A DNA stretch of 6,119 bases, taken from positions 1 to 6,119 of the forward strand of contig JAAYXM010000199.1 of the NCBI GenBank assembly GCA_012515925.1. Reading direction: 5' to 3'. The position numbers and the translations under genes were made by a program. Below are positions 6,047 through 6,119 of this stretch, in pieces (position 1 is the first letter of the stretch; each line of letters starts with the position of its first letter). This stretch comes from Clostridiales bacterium (GTDB taxonomy: Bacteria > Bacillota > Clostridia > Oscillospirales > JAAYXM01). The notes beneath the pieces were generated by a model. That model ran no database searches, was not told the origin of the DNA, and saw only the letters and a list, made by a program, of their open reading frames with translations.

Positions 6047-6119
6047 TATCCGCACCGTCCTTATTTCCCGTCCTTATATGCCAGCCCGGAAACAGCGGGT
6101 ATGCTCCCTTGTCCGCATA
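6027..6119 (-). CDS. C-terminal tail of an upstream gene, possibly YycH-like (frame uncertain)
   Basis: Two minus-strand frames are open from the right edge. The frame used here gives 30 codons containing YPLFPGWHIRT and stops at 6027-6029, overlapping the start of the yycI-like gene by 20 bases. Its P-x-W-x-I pattern resembles the end of the yycI-like product (PVWRI), and its codons (CCG, GCG, CTG) match the neighbouring genes. The other frame ends in SIPAVSGLAYKDGK and stops at 6061-6063, 14 bases before the yycI-like ATG, with the ribosome binding site overlapping the stop codon, as at other junctions in this window. A YycH homologue is expected at this position from the Bacillus wal operon order, but too little sequence is present to identify it. 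Confidence 0.35.
   Translation of the reverse strand, partial: YADKGAYPLFPGWHIRTGNKDGADNGMEPG

Overview
This window looks like ordinary core-genome DNA from a low-to-mid GC Gram-positive bacterium, most likely a member of the Clostridia (Bacillota), possibly uncultured. The evidence is the gene set: a YycI-like membrane regulator, a YycJ/WalJ-type metallo-hydrolase, a PgcA-type phosphoglucomutase of 575 residues, a 'zinc ribbon + DUF2007' protein of a type common in clostridia, and an HTHG-type NagA. AGGAG-like ribosome binding sites and the use of a TTG start also fit. Every supported gene is on the minus strand, so transcription runs from high to low coordinates. There are no RNA genes, CRISPR arrays, insertion sequences or phage genes.

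In transcription order, the window opens with the tail of an upstream gene (6119 down to about 6027 or 6061, frame uncertain). A yycI-like gene follows, encoding a single-pass membrane protein. Next is a 218-base intergenic region with two parts: a GC-rich, hairpin-rich stretch of about 70 bases (5150-5219) and an AT-rich stretch carrying a convincing extended -10 promoter. That promoter should drive murA, which starts at TTG. A compact hairpin with a short T-tract lies between murA and the walJ/yycJ-like gene. From walJ onward the genes are packed 11-14 bases apart: walJ, a zinc ribbon-DUF2007-acetyltransferase fusion, a phosphoglucomutase, and the N-terminal 98 codons of nagA, which runs off the left edge.

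The genes share a cell-envelope and amino-sugar theme. In Bacillus, YycI and YycJ/WalJ belong to the WalRK (YycFG) cell-wall control locus. MurA commits UDP-GlcNAc to peptidoglycan. Phosphoglucomutase links glucose-6-phosphate to nucleotide-sugar synthesis, and NagA recycles N-acetylglucosamine-6-phosphate. Here murA sits between the yycI-like and walJ-like genes. I see no evidence of a wholly new system. The points most worth a second look are the three-domain GNAT fusion, the murA/walJ terminator-attenuator, the murA TTG start directly after an in-frame TGA, and the structured element upstream of the murA promoter.
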